From Streptomyces sp. NBC_01775 (lineage in GTDB: Bacteria; Actinomycetota; Actinomycetes; Streptomycetales; Streptomycetaceae): DNA of 64,000 bases. The position numbers were made by a program, and so were the translations under genes. A model generated the notes under the pieces. That model saw only the letters and a program-made list of their open reading frames with translations. It had not been told where the DNA came from and ran no database searches. How positions within the stretch are numbered: position 1 is the stretch's first letter; the number at the start of each line of letters is the position of its first letter. Positions 8,535 through 17,996 of the stretch are shown here, in pieces. Location: contig NZ_CP109104.1 in assembly GCF_035917675.1 (NCBI RefSeq), forward strand, positions 2,108,001 through 2,172,000, written 5' to 3'.

Positions 8535-9124
8535 ATCGACCCGGCCGAGTACAGACGGCGGTCTCAGCGGCCTTGATCAGTGAGACCGCCCCTCGCTGAC
8601 GCGAACACTGAGCTGGACACCCAACTCCAGGAAGTCCGACGCAAGCGCCACACGCTTTGACGGATTCGGCCGGACTCTCCACTGCAGAAGCAGCCCGGCG
8701 GCCAGCGCATGACTCACCGTGGCAGATGCCACAACTCGCGCCGGCCCCCGGCATCGGTGGTCCGGCGTAACCAATACACCGAGGTGAGCCACCGACTGCG
8801 GTCAAGCTCGCTAACCAGCGTAGGCAACCCCGTCGCCACCGTCACGGAGGACGAACGCACGAGAAGTGATGTCCTCCATGCCGGCCTCGCCGAAGTCCTC
8901 TCCACATCACGGGCCAGGAGCATTGCCAGCTCAGTCGACGCCCGTCACCTGCTCGACAGTGCGCCCCGCACCCTGAGGCAGCTCCGCATGCGCGCCGACA
9001 GGGGCATTTTCGGATGAGTTCGCTGCCGCCGCCGCAGCTCCTCTCTGGAATCGATCCAAGCCATGGCCGCCTGCAGGCATGCAGCAGATGGGTTCGCCGG
9101 GTGGGTGGGGAGCTCGATTCGCCG
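8535..9124. other. Non-coding or degenerate stretch between transposon and clpB
   Basis: About 590 bases. Short frames exist on both strands but none has a ribosome site, a recognisable domain or consistent third-position GC. I looked for the missing half of the truncated nuclease (3816-4052) here and did not find it. Confidence 0.4.
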
Positions 9125-11722
9125 TCACCGCGAGCGGGGACCCGGCTCGATCCGGAGGTTGGCCACCGAGGGGTCGAGATCGACGCGGACGTTGTCCTCG
9201 TCGAGGATGCTGCCATCGAGGATCGCCTGGGCGATCCGGTCGCTGACTGATCCTTGGATAAGCCGGAGTAGTGGACGAGCGCCGTATCCCGGGTCATGGC
9301 CCTCGGCCGCCAGCCAGCGCAGCGCGTCGGGGGTCACGTCCAGCGTGAGACCGCGGTCCGCGAGCCGCAGGGCGAGACGGTCGAGTTGCAGCCTGGCGAC
9401 CCCTTCCAGCTCCTGGAGCTGAAGACGGTGGAAGACCACCAGTTCGTCGAGGCGGTTGAGGAACTCTGGCCGGAAGAAGCTCTGTACCTCCTCCAGGACT
9501 GTGTCCCGTTTCTCTTCCTCGGTCAGTAGCGGGTCGAAAGCGGAGGCGGAGCCGAGGTTGGAGGTGAGGATGAGAATGGTGTTGCGGAAGTCCACCGTCC
9601 GTCCCTGGCCGTCCGTCAGGCGTCCTTCGTCGAGCACTTGCAGCAGCACGTGGAAGACGTCGGGGTGGGCCTTCTCCACCTCGTCGAGGAGAACGACAGT
9701 GTACGGGCGGCGGCGTACTGCCTCCGTCAGTTGGCCGCCGCGCTGATAGCCGACGTAGCCGGGCGGCGCTCCCAGCAGCCGGGCGATGCTGTGCTGCTCG
9801 CCGTACTCGCTCATGTCGATGCGAACCATGGCCGCCCGCTCGTCGTCGAAGAGGAAGTCGGCGAGAGCCTTGGCCAGCTCCGTCTTTCCGACGCCGCTGG
9901 GGCCGAGGAAGAGGAACGATCCGGTCGGGCGGCCCGGGTCGGCGACCCCGGCCCGAGTGCGCTGCACCGCGCGGGACACGGCTCGTACCGCCTCGTCTTG
10001 TCCGATCAGCCGCTTGCCGAGTTCCTCCTCCATACGCAGCAGCCGCCCGCGCTCTCCGTCCAGCAGGCGGCCCACCGGAATACTGGTCCAGGAAGCGACC
10101 ACGCCCGCGATCTCGTTCCGGCCGACACCGTCCGTGACCATGGAGCTCGCCGTGCGCTGCTCCTCGTCAACCGCGGCCTCCAGCTTCCGCTCCACGGCCG
10201 GGATCTCGCCGTAGAGCAGCTTGGACGCGGTGTCGAAGTCCCCTTCGCGCTGGGCGCGTTCGCCTTGGCCGCGCAGCTCGTCGAGCTTCATCTTCAGCTC
10301 ACCGACACGGATGAGGGACTGCTTCTCCTTCTCCCAACGGCCGGTCAGGCCCCGCAGCTCCTCTTCCTTATCGGCCAGGAGGCGCTGCAGAGCTTCAAGC
10401 TTTTGCCGACTTACGCGATTCGACTCCTGCGACAGCGCCGCCTCCTCGATCCTCAACCTGTCGACCGCCCGGCTCAGTTGGTCGATTTCCACCGGTGAGG
10501 TATCGATCTCCATGCGGAGGCGGGCGGCGGCCTGGTCCAGGAGGTCGACGGCCTTGTCGGGAAGGAATCGGGACGAGATGTAACGGTCTGAGAGCTCCGC
10601 GGCCGCAACCAGAGCAGAGTCTGCGATCAGCACCATGTGGTGCGCCTCATATCGGCCCTTGAGCCCGCGCAGCATTATGACCGTGTCCGCGACGGATGGC
10701 TCGGCCACTGCAACCCGCTGGAAGCGCCGTTCCAGCGCCGGGTCCTGCTCGATCCTTTCGCGGTATTCGTCCGGCGTTGTCGCGCCGATCATGCGGAGAG
10801 CGCCGCGGGCCAGCATGGGCTTGAGCATGTTTGCCGCGTCCAGGGCCGAACCGCTGCCGGACTTGGCGCCGACGATCGTGTGAAGCTCGTCTATGAAGCT
10901 GATGATCTGGCCGTCGCTCGACTCGATCTCCGCGAGGACGGATTTCAAACGGTCCTCAAACTCCCCCCGGGCTCTCGCACCCGCCACCATCGCGGCGAGG
11001 TCGAGTGCGACAAGCCGCCGTCCCCTGAGCGGTTCGGGGACGTCACCCGTGACGATCCGCTGTGCCAGCCCCTCGACGACGGCGGTCTTGCCGACGCCCG
11101 GTTCGCCGATGAGCACCGGGTTGTTCTTGGTGCGGCGCGAGAGCACCTCGCTGATCTGCCGGATCTCCTGATCCCGGCCGATGACCGGGTCGAGCCTGCC
11201 CTGGCGGGCAGCGGCGGTGAGGTCCGTGCCGAACCTACTCAGAGCAGTGTCCGAAGTCTCCTGCTCAGACTCCTGCGAGGAGGCGCCCCTTCGCTCCGAG
11301 GCGAAAAAGCTCTCCAGCCTCTCGGAGTTCACACCATGAGACTCAAGCAACTCGCTGGCCCGGCCACCGTTCGCAGCAATGCCGATGAGCAGGTGCTCAG
11401 TGGAGATGTGGTCGTCCCCGAGTTCCTCGGCAACCTGCGAGGCATGTGCGATGGTCGCCAACAGGGAACGGGCGGGCTGCGGTGGGACGGTTGTTTCGCC
11501 GTTCACGCTGGGGAGTTCGCTGAGTAGCCGCTCGGTCCCTTCCCGCAGGAGCGAGACGTCGGCGTCTTCCGCCGTCAATAGGTGTACATACACGTCCGGT
11601 TGCTGCTCCAGCAAGGCCAACAGTAGATGCAGCGGATCGAGGTCGGGATGCCCGGCGTACACCGCCCGCTGGGACGCGTCGTTCACCGCATCGCGAGCCC
11701 CGTTTGTTAGTTGTAGATCCAC
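9125..11722 (-). CDS. clpB: ClpB-type AAA+ disaggregase of a Trypco2/trypsin operon
   Basis: About 865 residues. The start is the GTG at 11722 with GGGAGGTG upstream, five bases after the stop of the protease gene. Domains in order: Clp N-repeat (residues 1-140), D1 AAA+ with GEPGVGKT and SFIDELHT, a full-length middle coiled coil (about 400-510), D2 AAA+ with GPSGVGKT and [11 protein letters not shown], and a C-terminal D2-small domain. The M-domain, and the lack of a ClpP-binding loop after the D2 sensor region, fit a ClpB disaggregase rather than ClpA or ClpC. Streptomyces normally have a housekeeping ClpB elsewhere. This copy is the third gene of an operon with a trypsin-NTPase and Trypco2, suggesting it remodels the products or targets of that system. 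Confidence 0.85.
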   Translation of the reverse strand: MDLQLTNGARDAVNDASQRAVYAGHPDLDPLHLLLALLEQQPDVYVHLLTAEDADVSLLREGTERLLSELPSVNGETTVPPQPARSLLATIAHASQVAEELGDDHISTEHLLIGIAANGGRASELLESHGVNSERLESFFASERRGASSQESEQETSDTALSRFGTDLTAAARQGRLDPVIGRDQEIRQISEVLSRRTKNNPVLIGEPGVGKTAVVEGLAQRIVTGDVPEPLRGRRLVALDLAAMVAGARARGEFEDRLKSVLAEIESSDGQIISFIDELHTIVGAKSGSGSALDAANMLKPMLARGALRMIGATTPDEYRERIEQDPALERRFQRVAVAEPSVADTVIMLRGLKGRYEAHHMVLIADSALVAAAELSDRYISSRFLPDKAVDLLDQAAARLRMEIDTSPVEIDQLSRAVDRLRIEEAALSQESNRVSRQKLEALQRLLADKEEELRGLTGRWEKEKQSLIRVGELKMKLDELRGQGERAQREGDFDTASKLLYGEIPAVERKLEAAVDEEQRTASSMVTDGVGRNEIAGVVASWTSIPVGRLLDGERGRLLRMEEELGKRLIGQDEAVRAVSRAVQRTRAGVADPGRPTGSFLFLGPSGVGKTELAKALADFLFDDERAAMVRIDMSEYGEQHSIARLLGAPPGYVGYQRGGQLTEAVRRRPYTVVLLDEVEKAHPDVFHVLLQVLDEGRLTDGQGRTVDFRNTILILTSNLGSASAFDPLLTEEEKRDTVLEEVQSFFRPEFLNRLDELVVFHRLQLQELEGVARLQLDRLALRLADRGLTLDVTPDALRWLAAEGHDPGYGARPLLRLIQGSVSDRIAQAILDGSILDEDNVRVDLDPSVANLRIEPGPRSR

Positions 11723-11727
11723 CTGTC

Positions 11728-13983
11728 CTAGGCACCTCCCGACCACGACGACTCGTCATCGTCGTGGTCCTCTACTTCGTGCAATTCCTCGCCGACGTCC
11801 GCAGCATCCTGATTCCGGATGGTGCCCCCGTCGGGAGGAGAGAAGTTTCCGTTGATCAGTCGCTGGACGGATGCCACGAATTCCCCGTTGTCTGCCGTCA
11901 GCCGGGCGCTGCTCCGTAGGGCACGTGCCCTACGCTCTGCCGCTGATGCGATAGCGCCGTCGCCCGTAGCTTGCGCTTGCTGCCCCAGCGCGTTCAGCCA
12001 TCGTTCGGGGTCTGCTGTTTCCCCGACCGCACTCAAGACCGGGTCGAGCAGCAGATCCCGGTGGCCGATCACTCCTTGCCGCAGGGCGTCCGCGAGCAGC
12101 GGTTCGCTATCCCCGGCCCGCAGCAGCTTCCGGACACCGCTTACCCGTTGCTGGCCGGATGCCACGGTGAGAACGCGGTGAAGGAATCCCGGCTCCGCTT
12201 CGCTGTCCACGATGGCCAGGAGGCGCGCAGTGACCGCGTGGGGATGCATGCTGCCCCAGCGCGCCAGGTCGCTGGGGGGATAAAAATCTGCCAGCACCCG
12301 TTCCAGGCGCGTGCACTCGTCGCCGTCGCGCAAGGGGAGCGGGTAACGCAGCAGGCGGGCGAGCGTGGATACGGCCTCTGCTCCGGTCTCCGGCGCGAGC
12401 AGTGCCTGTACAGCCACCGCCTGCCGCATCTGTGCGGGCGAGATGTGAAGCCCGGCCTCTTCCAGGGCTGCCTTCCAGTACTTCCATTCGTGCCAGAGGA
12501 CCACGTCCTCAGGCGTCTCGCCGTCCGGCACCGTGGTCCCGCCCGCGTCGAGCGACCGAAGCAGCGCCCCAAGCACGTTCACATGCAGCTCCAGATAGGT
12601 GCGGCATGGACGCGGCCGGGCGGCAAGCGCCGCCAGGGCTTCGTCCTTCAGGGTCGGCGGTGTGTCTGGGCGGGACGGTCCTGCTGGGAGGGATAGCAGG
12701 TGTTCGGCGAGGGGTCCGGCGATGCGCTCGTACCGCTCCTCGAGCCCGTACGGCACCGATCCCAGTGACTCGGTGAGCGCCAGCGGACGTCGTGCGCAGA
12801 TCCCGGCGCGGGCCAAGTCGACGTCCGAACGCAGGTCCTCCCACCACACACCAGCCGAGCGCGCCAGGAGCAGGATGCGTACCTGCGTGTCGCCGTGGTG
12901 TGCGAGGAGGGTACGCAGCAGGCGGCGTACCTGCTCCTGGCGAGCCTCCGCGTAGTCGACCACGATCAGGGTGGGGAACGCCCCAGAGAAGAATTGCCGT
13001 TGCTCTTCGGGGTCTTGCGGGCCGTGCTCGGCGAGGAACCCGGTGATCCACCCCGGCTGAGACCACGGGCCCTCCTCGGTGCGCAAGCTGCCCAACGCAC
13101 GGATCAGTTCGACCGCCAGCCGGGTCTTCCCCCATCCCCCGGGGGCAGTGACCAGCCGTACCGGCTGCGCGCGAGAGTCGGAGTCCAGACACCAGGCACG
13201 CAGCTCTGACAGTTCCGCGTCCCGGCCATGGAACGGTGTGACCGCCTGCCTCGCGTCCAGGAGATACGAAGGTGACCTGGGAGGGTGTTGCGGGCGCTCG
13301 TAGAGTAACTGCAGCTCCACGGACTCCGGCGTCGCCGCCGGACCGCCCGCAGCGTCGGCCAAGAGATCCCTGAACTCGGAGACTTCGAGGAGTCGCCAGA
13401 CCGGCAGGGCCTGCAGCCTGGTGCTCCTCCATCGACCCGGCGCCCGGGTCACCAACCCGGCGACCACATCTCCGCAGAAGACGGCGGCGCCGGACAGTCC
13501 GCGCCAGCGCCCGGGGCCCCGACCGCCCACCTGCGGCGGAACACGGTCGAGTTCGATCTCGTAATGTCCGTCGAACACCCCGGTATTGGGATTGATCCGC
13601 CCCGACAGCCCTTGCGCGTCCCGCACCGAGTCGCCATTTCCGGCGTCCGCCCGGACAAAGCCCACCACCGAACAGTGCGCCGGCACAGCGGAGTCCTGGC
13701 CAGTGAGCCTGCCCCAGCGTGCACGCCGCGATTCCGCCGACGAGGCACCGTCGAAACGCAGCAATGCTGCATCCAGCTCCGCGGAGACCCAGACCGGTTG
13801 GGCCAGTGCCCCTGGAGAATTCGCCGGGGCCATCGGACGGATCGTGCACCCGGCAGCACCCCCGATCACGTGTGCTGCGGTCAGCACCAGACCGGGCGCC
13901 ACGATGTAACCTGATCCGCTTCGTCCACCGGCAGACGGCCATCCCGCGGCGCCCACCTCCACCACGCGGGCCCGGGCGAACAC
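11728..13983 (-). CDS. Trypsin-like protease fused to STAND/AAA NTPase
   Basis: 751 residues from a GTG at 13983. The N-terminal domain is a trypsin fold with a complete triad: His38 in LTAAHV, Asp71 in ELDAALL, Ser164 in GLSGAAV. A STAND-like NTPase follows, with Walker A PGGWGKTR (about 281-288) and Walker B LIVVDYAEAR (about 340). The rest is helical and ends in an acidic tail (DDDESSW). Kaur, Aravind and colleagues described trypsin-NTPase proteins of this kind, linked to Trypco domains, as probable conflict or immunity proteins in multicellular bacteria. The NTPase would sense a trigger and unleash proteolysis. It lies between trypco2 (11 bp upstream) and clpB (5 bp downstream). Confidence 0.82.
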   Translation of the reverse strand: MFARARVVEVGAAGWPSAGGRSGSGYIVAPGLVLTAAHVIGGAAGCTIRPMAPANSPGALAQPVWVSAELDAALLRFDGASSAESRRARWGRLTGQDSAVPAHCSVVGFVRADAGNGDSVRDAQGLSGRINPNTGVFDGHYEIELDRVPPQVGGRGPGRWRGLSGAAVFCGDVVAGLVTRAPGRWRSTRLQALPVWRLLEVSEFRDLLADAAGGPAATPESVELQLLYERPQHPPRSPSYLLDARQAVTPFHGRDAELSELRAWCLDSDSRAQPVRLVTAPGGWGKTRLAVELIRALGSLRTEEGPWSQPGWITGFLAEHGPQDPEEQRQFFSGAFPTLIVVDYAEARQEQVRRLLRTLLAHHGDTQVRILLLARSAGVWWEDLRSDVDLARAGICARRPLALTESLGSVPYGLEERYERIAGPLAEHLLSLPAGPSRPDTPPTLKDEALAALAARPRPCRTYLELHVNVLGALLRSLDAGGTTVPDGETPEDVVLWHEWKYWKAALEEAGLHISPAQMRQAVAVQALLAPETGAEAVSTLARLLRYPLPLRDGDECTRLERVLADFYPPSDLARWGSMHPHAVTARLLAIVDSEAEPGFLHRVLTVASGQQRVSGVRKLLRAGDSEPLLADALRQGVIGHRDLLLDPVLSAVGETADPERWLNALGQQAQATGDGAIASAAERRARALRSSARLTADNGEFVASVQRLINGNFSPPDGGTIRNQDAADVGEELHEVEDHDDDESSWSGGA

Positions 13984-13994
13984 GCCCCTGCCTT

Positions 13995-14330
13995 CTAACC
14001 GTCCTGACCTGTGCTGCCCGGGGACGGCCGGGGTGGCAAGACGGCACCGCCGTCATCCGAGATGAGCCCGCCGTCGGCGACATTCAGTACCACCTTGACG
14101 CGGTTGGACTCTGTGTGCGCCCGGTCGTGCGCAGCGTTCGCGGAGACGACCATCGCCTTTACTCCGCCCTCTCCCCGCGTTGTGCTGCGCAGTTCGACGC
14201 TGAACTCCAACTCCACCTGCTCAACGGTGAACCGCAGACCGCCCGACGCGTTGCCTGCGTGTTGCGCGTCGGCCAGCCCCGCGCGCACGGCCTCGATAGC
14301 CTGGGACAACTCTGTTCCGGACCCGTCCAC
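13995..14330 (-). CDS. Trypco2 family protein
   Basis: A small protein of about 111 residues; the GTG at 14330 is preferred because GGGGGAG precedes it, and an in-frame GTG at 14354 is the alternative. The sequence shows the Trypco2 pattern: ELSQAIEAVRAGLADAQ helix, then LRFTVEQVELEFSVEL, a variable linker, and NRVKVVLNV. Trypco2 (trypsin-co-occurring domain 2) is a small predicted adaptor found next to trypsin-like peptidases in NTP-dependent conflict systems. Here it is the first gene of the operon with the trypsin-NTPase and clpB. The tail is rich in Gly/Pro/Ser. No catalytic residues are evident, so it may be the sensor or inhibitor. Confidence 0.75.
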   Translation of the reverse strand: MDGSGTELSQAIEAVRAGLADAQHAGNASGGLRFTVEQVELEFSVELRSTTRGEGGVKAMVVSANAAHDRAHTESNRVKVVLNVADGGLISDDGGAVLPPRPSPGSTGQDG

Positions 14331-14354
14331 CGTCTCCCCCACAAGAGTCACCAC

Positions 14355-14880
14355 ACTTAACTAAGGAATCTACCGCACGCCGATGAGCCCCACTGCCGGG
14401 GCGCCGTCAGGCAGCGGAGAACATCCAAGGTTGGTGCTGGCTCCCCAGGCCCACTGCTTGGTGACGAAGCCGGAGGAGACGTTTCCGCGCTCTCGGTACA
14501 TCTCGGCGTCCCCAGCGGCCCCCGCTTTCGTGCGCGACTGCGCTGCGACAGCACGTGCCTTCCGTTGAAGAAGCCAACCACCCTCCGATATGGGGAGCGC
14601 GGGGGTGTCCCAGATTATCCGTTCCCGCCATACGCAGACAGGTCGCAACTGAGCTTCATGGCACGCGCGTCCTCGGCCCCCACCCTTCCTGCCTCCGTCT
14701 GTGGAACTTGGCGCCGTCGAAGCACTCCAGCAAGCGACGTCGTACCCCCCGGTGCAGCGTCCCGGACATGTAGTCTACGAACCGTCGCAGTTCAGAGGCA
14801 GTACACGAGCTCCTGCGGTCGGTAATGTCGGGTACAAGCGGTCGCGGGATCAGAACGTGTTCTCTGAACTACCGGTAGGG
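14355..14880. other. Non-coding spacer upstream of the trypco2 operon
   Basis: About 525 bases between the trypco2 start and the methyltransferase stop. Small frames overlap on both strands without ribosome sites or family features. It must contain the promoter of the trypco2 operon; no palindromic operator was recognised by eye. Confidence 0.4.
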
Positions 14881-15519
14881 CTATCGGCGTGCGAAGAGAA
14901 ACGCGTGTGAAACTTTCTCGTCCCGGTTGAGCAGCATCTGCGCCTCGACCGCGAATCCGGCGTCACGCAGCCAGGTTGCCACTTGGTCCGGTTGACGGCG
15001 GTGGACATGGACCTTCATCGGGTGACCGCCGTAGCCCTGAGTCTTCAACTGGGACTCGTCGCCGACGTGAAACAGGAGCTGCAGTGGTCCGCCTGGGCGC
15101 AATGCTCGGTGGAAGTGCCTGAACACGGTCGGCACCTCGTGGTCAGGTATGTGGATCAATGACTGCCAGGCGATCAGGCCAGCCACTGCGGCGGTCGGGA
15201 GGTGCAGGTCCGTCATTGAGTCCACCTCGAACCGCAGGCCGGGGTGGTCACGCCGGGCCGCGTCGATCATCCCTGGGGAGAGATCGATCCCGAAGGCGTC
15301 AACACCGAGCTCGTGCAGGTGGGCGGTGACGTGTCCGGGCCCGCAGCCGACATCGGCTACCGGCCCACCGCTCGCGGCCCGCACGTTGTCGGCGAACAAC
15401 GCCAGAGCCGCGCGAAGGTACTGGTGTCCGGCGATGGCATCGCGCACTTGGACGGCATAGCTGACCGCGACCGTGTCGTAAGAGGTTCGGGTGTCGGCCA
15501 GCCAGTCGTCCGTGGTCAT
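14881..15519 (-). CDS. Class I SAM-dependent methyltransferase
   Basis: About 212 residues from the ATG at 15519; an in-frame GTG lies nine bases upstream. Seven-beta-strand methyltransferase: a TRTSYDTVAVSYA N-terminal helix, motif I VADVGCGPGHVT at about 58-69, the acidic strand-2 end in FGIDLSPGMI, motif IV IAWQSLIHIP and motif VI LRPGGPLQLLFHV. It resembles the small UbiE/Methyltransf_11-type enzymes that methylate metabolites; the substrate is not predictable. It stands alone between the trypco2 operon and an integrase remnant. Confidence 0.8.
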   Translation of the reverse strand: MTTDDWLADTRTSYDTVAVSYAVQVRDAIAGHQYLRAALALFADNVRAASGGPVADVGCGPGHVTAHLHELGVDAFGIDLSPGMIDAARRDHPGLRFEVDSMTDLHLPTAAVAGLIAWQSLIHIPDHEVPTVFRHFHRALRPGGPLQLLFHVGDESQLKTQGYGGHPMKVHVHRRQPDQVATWLRDAGFAVEAQMLLNRDEKVSHAFLFARR

Positions 15520-15601
15520 GACCGGCACGGTAGTCCGTGATCACGATGGGCGGTATGTAATGAGACAGCAGGCGGGCTTGAGGGACGCTTCATGGACCGG
15601 C

Positions 15602-16276
15602 TCAAGGCTCGCTCACATCGCTGGTGCGGGCGACGATCTGATCCAGTGTGGGGATGCCCAGGAAGACCGTGGACCTTTGGCGCCTTTGTCGTGCGTCAAG
15701 TTGGGCGAGCTTCTCCTCCGCTCCGGCAAGGCTCACCTGAAGCCCTTCCACCTCGCCGAGCCATCCTTCGCGTTCGGCCTCGGCAATGCGGGCAAGGAGG
15801 TTGTCCCGGATCTCGACAAGCCGGTCGCGCTGGGCGGGGTCGGGCCAGAGCATCGGGCAGCGGACGCAGGCGTGTTCGTGGATGCACGGAGCACCGAACG
15901 CGCGGCCGCATGCGCCGATGGAGACTTTGCGTCGTTCGAAGTGGCCGAGGAACTCCTGCCATTCCTCGTCGGTGGGGACGCGGTATTCCTCGCTCGGGCG
16001 GAGGGACCTGCGGCGGGCGAGGAAAGCCACGTGTGCCTGGATTGCCTCTTCGGGATAGACAGCCTTGTAACCGAGAGTCGCGTTGATGTCCTGATGGCCA
16101 GCGACCACCTGGGCGATGTGCGGCGGCAGTCCGTTCAGGATGGCATCGGTAATGAACAGGCGGCGGAAGTCGTGCGGTGTGTAGCGCAGCGGGCCGCCAG
16201 TAGCGTCGGTTAGGCCCGTGGCGATGAGGGCCTGGTCCAGCATCGTGCGGACGGTTTCGTCGGTGAACGCGCGGGC
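15602..16276 (-). pseudogene. 5'-truncated tyrosine integrase
   Basis: The C-terminal 225 residues or so of a tyrosine recombinase: FTDETVRTMLDQAL, then TPHDFRR (H-x-x-R), HIAQVVAGHQD and LGYKAVYPEE with the catalytic tyrosine. The family-specific tail follows, including CIHEHACVRCPMLWPDP, a probable zinc knuckle. The N-terminal domain and first catalytic arginine are missing. Upstream of about 16276 the frame runs antisense into alanine racemase sequence and is nonsense. The junction shows a deletion or insertion that joined this integrase back-to-back to the alr fragment. Confidence 0.75.
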
Positions 16277-16558
16277 CTCGCCGGGCGCATCGCCATGGAC
16301 CAGTGCGTGATCGACACCGGTGACGCGAATGTGGACGCCGGGGAGGAAGTGGTCGTCTTCGGCCCCGGCGACCGGGGAGAGCCGACAGTCGCCGAGTGGG
16401 TGGAGTGGTCCAGTACCATTCCGCACGAAGTGCTCACCGGAGTGGGCGGGCGGGTGACCCGCCGGTATGTGCCGACTCCGGCAGATGACGCCGAGGCGGC
16501 ATCGACGTCGCCGCACCACACAAGTTCTGACATTGAGGAGGGGATTGCCCGTGTCTGA
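16277..16558 (+). pseudogene. alr: 3' fragment of an alanine racemase gene
   Basis: A frame with no start of its own encodes the last 90 residues or so of a PLP-dependent alanine racemase: GRIAMDQCVIDTGD (the conserved segment contributing to the active site of the partner subunit), EEVVVFGPGD, EPTVAEWVEW, IPHEVLTGVGGRVTRRY. The N-terminal PLP barrel is missing, replaced by the antisense integrase remnant. Its stop overlaps the start of the next gene by eight bases, which shows that alr and the ligase were once one operon. The fragment itself cannot be active. Confidence 0.7.
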
Positions 16559-17606
16559 GCGCGGCGCAAAGAAGACGGTCGTCGTGATGTTCGGTGGCCG
16601 CAGCAGCGAGTACGACGTGTCGGTCGACTCGGGCGCGGCGGTGACAACCCATCTCGACAGGTCGCGGTACGAGGTCGTGCCGGTGCGGATCACACCTGAC
16701 GGCGAGTGGGTGGCGGGCAAGGACGACGCGTCGCTCAGCCATTACGACGCACAGGATCTGATACGGCTGACTCCGTCGTCGGGGGCGCCCGTGCGGCGCA
16801 GCATCGCCGAAGCGCTGAACGTCATGGCCTCGGCGGACGTGGTGATCCCCGTGTTCCACGGGCCGTACGGAGAAGACGGGCTCTTGCAAGGGCTCCTGGA
16901 GATGGCCGACATCCCGTACGTCGGCAGCGGTGTGCTGTCGTGCGCGGTCGGGATGGACAAGGACGTCACCAAGCGCCTGCTGTCCTCCGCCGGCCTTCCG
17001 GTGGCCGCTTCCGTGGTGCTTGATGAGGAGTCGCAGACTTCGCTGTCGCAGCAGGAGCGCGAACGGCTCGGCCTCCCGGTGTTCGTCAAACCGGCGACTG
17101 CGGGCTCCAGCATGGGCGTGAGCCGTGTCGAGAGCTGGGACGCGTTGCCCGAAGCGATCGCCAAGGCCCAGGAACTGGACACCAAGGTGCTGGTGGAGGA
17201 GGCCGTGCCCTGTCGGGAGATCGATGTGGCGCTGCTGGCATACCCGGACGGGCGGGTGGAGGCGGGACCCGCGCTGGAGATCTCCGTGGGCGCCGGCCGG
17301 GGCTTCTTCGACCACTCCGCCAAGTACGCAGACCACAGCGCCCGGTTCGACATCCCCGCCCAGCTGGACGAACAGACCGCGATACGAGTGCGCGATCTGG
17401 CGCTGAACGTCTTCAAGACGCTCGGCTGCCGCGGGCTGCTTCGCGCTGACTTCTTCCTGAAGGAAGACGGCAGCCTGGTGGTGAACGAGGTCAACACCTT
17501 CCCCGGCCTTACGGCGGCCTCCCAGTACCCGCAGGTCTGGAAGGCCGCGGGGCTGGACTACCCCGAGCTGCTGGACGTGCTGATCGAGACAGCAATTTCC
17601 ACGTGA
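16551..17606 (+). CDS. ddl: D-alanine-D-alanine ligase family protein
   Basis: A 351-residue ATP-grasp ligase. GTG start at 16551 with GAGGAGGG upstream; the open frame begins earlier, but the ribosome site and the overlap with the alr fragment decide the start. Motifs: VVMFGGRSSEYDVS (N-terminal binding loop), FHGPYGEDG, MDKDVTKRLL, KPATAGSSMGVS (ATP loop), DHSAKYADHS in the omega-loop region, LLRADFFL and VNEVNTFPGLT (metal-binding Glu/Asn). It joins two D-amino acids, normally D-Ala-D-Ala, for peptidoglycan. The GFFDHSAKY loop differs from the usual YDYxxKY, so a D-Ala-D-Ser-like or drug-tolerant specificity is possible but cannot be decided. Pairing with alr suggests cycloserine- or glycopeptide-related tolerance. 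Confidence 0.85.
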   Translation: MSERGAKKTVVVMFGGRSSEYDVSVDSGAAVTTHLDRSRYEVVPVRITPDGEWVAGKDDASLSHYDAQDLIRLTPSSGAPVRRSIAEALNVMASADVVIPVFHGPYGEDGLLQGLLEMADIPYVGSGVLSCAVGMDKDVTKRLLSSAGLPVAASVVLDEESQTSLSQQERERLGLPVFVKPATAGSSMGVSRVESWDALPEAIAKAQELDTKVLVEEAVPCREIDVALLAYPDGRVEAGPALEISVGAGRGFFDHSAKYADHSARFDIPAQLDEQTAIRVRDLALNVFKTLGCRGLLRADFFLKEDGSLVVNEVNTFPGLTAASQYPQVWKAAGLDYPELLDVLIETAIST

Positions 17607-17996
17607 CCGGATCCGGGTGACCGGTGGAGCGCGCGTTCTCCTGGTCCCTGGTCCGCCGGTGAAGAACCGGGCCGGACACAGCGGTTCGCCGGGCGTGGCC
17701 TCGTCTCCGCTCGGCGAACCCTGGCGAACGACGCCTCAAGGCCGCTCGCGCCTTCCGGGACCCGCCCAGGTGCCGGTCGGGAATCCGCGCGCCGTCGGCC
17801 TCGCCCTGGCCTGACAGGTAGGGCTACGCAGTGACGTAGGGGCTCGGATGAGTATCCGCACGGATTCGCTCCGGGCGGGCGGTTTGCCTGCGGTGACGTC
17901 CATGAGCACGCCCGAGTCCGCGTCCACCCCCGCTGCTGCGCCCACCTCCGCGCCCGGCCACAGAGAGCGCTGGATCGCCGCGCTCATGCTCACACC
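17607..17996 (+). other. Spacer with possible N-terminal fragment of a transporter gene
   Basis: No complete gene. From the ATG at 17902 a short frame reads STPESAST, then GHRERWIAALML, which resembles the cytoplasmic tail and first membrane helix of an MFS permease. It runs directly into the truncated cas1 at about 17990. This looks like a deletion junction joining a transporter gene start to cas1. The transporter call rests on about 30 residues and is weak. Confidence 0.25.

Larger units (their letters stand above)
4034..8560 (+). mobile_element. Tn554-like transposon (TnpA-TnpB-TnpC arrangement)
   Basis: Three same-strand genes overlap by 4 bp each (GTGA at 5333-5336, ATGA at 7950-7953): two different tyrosine recombinases and a small coiled-coil protein. 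This is the arrangement of Tn554 tnpA/tnpB/tnpC, whose elements lack terminal inverted repeats. The left end is placed where the nuclease homology of the 3816 gene breaks; the right end is only approximate, after the last gene. TTTACCGACC occurs at 4034 and again at about 4102, a possible end motif. Confidence 0.55.

Noticed and set aside
8540..8600. Possible 3' half of the truncated nuclease after the transposon (GAGTACAGACGG)
   Set aside because: Only the first two codons (E-Y) fit; the following residues do not match and a stop appears within ten codons.
9638..11527. Plus-strand frames opposite clpB
   Set aside because: Shadow frames; the minus strand encodes complete AAA+ motifs.
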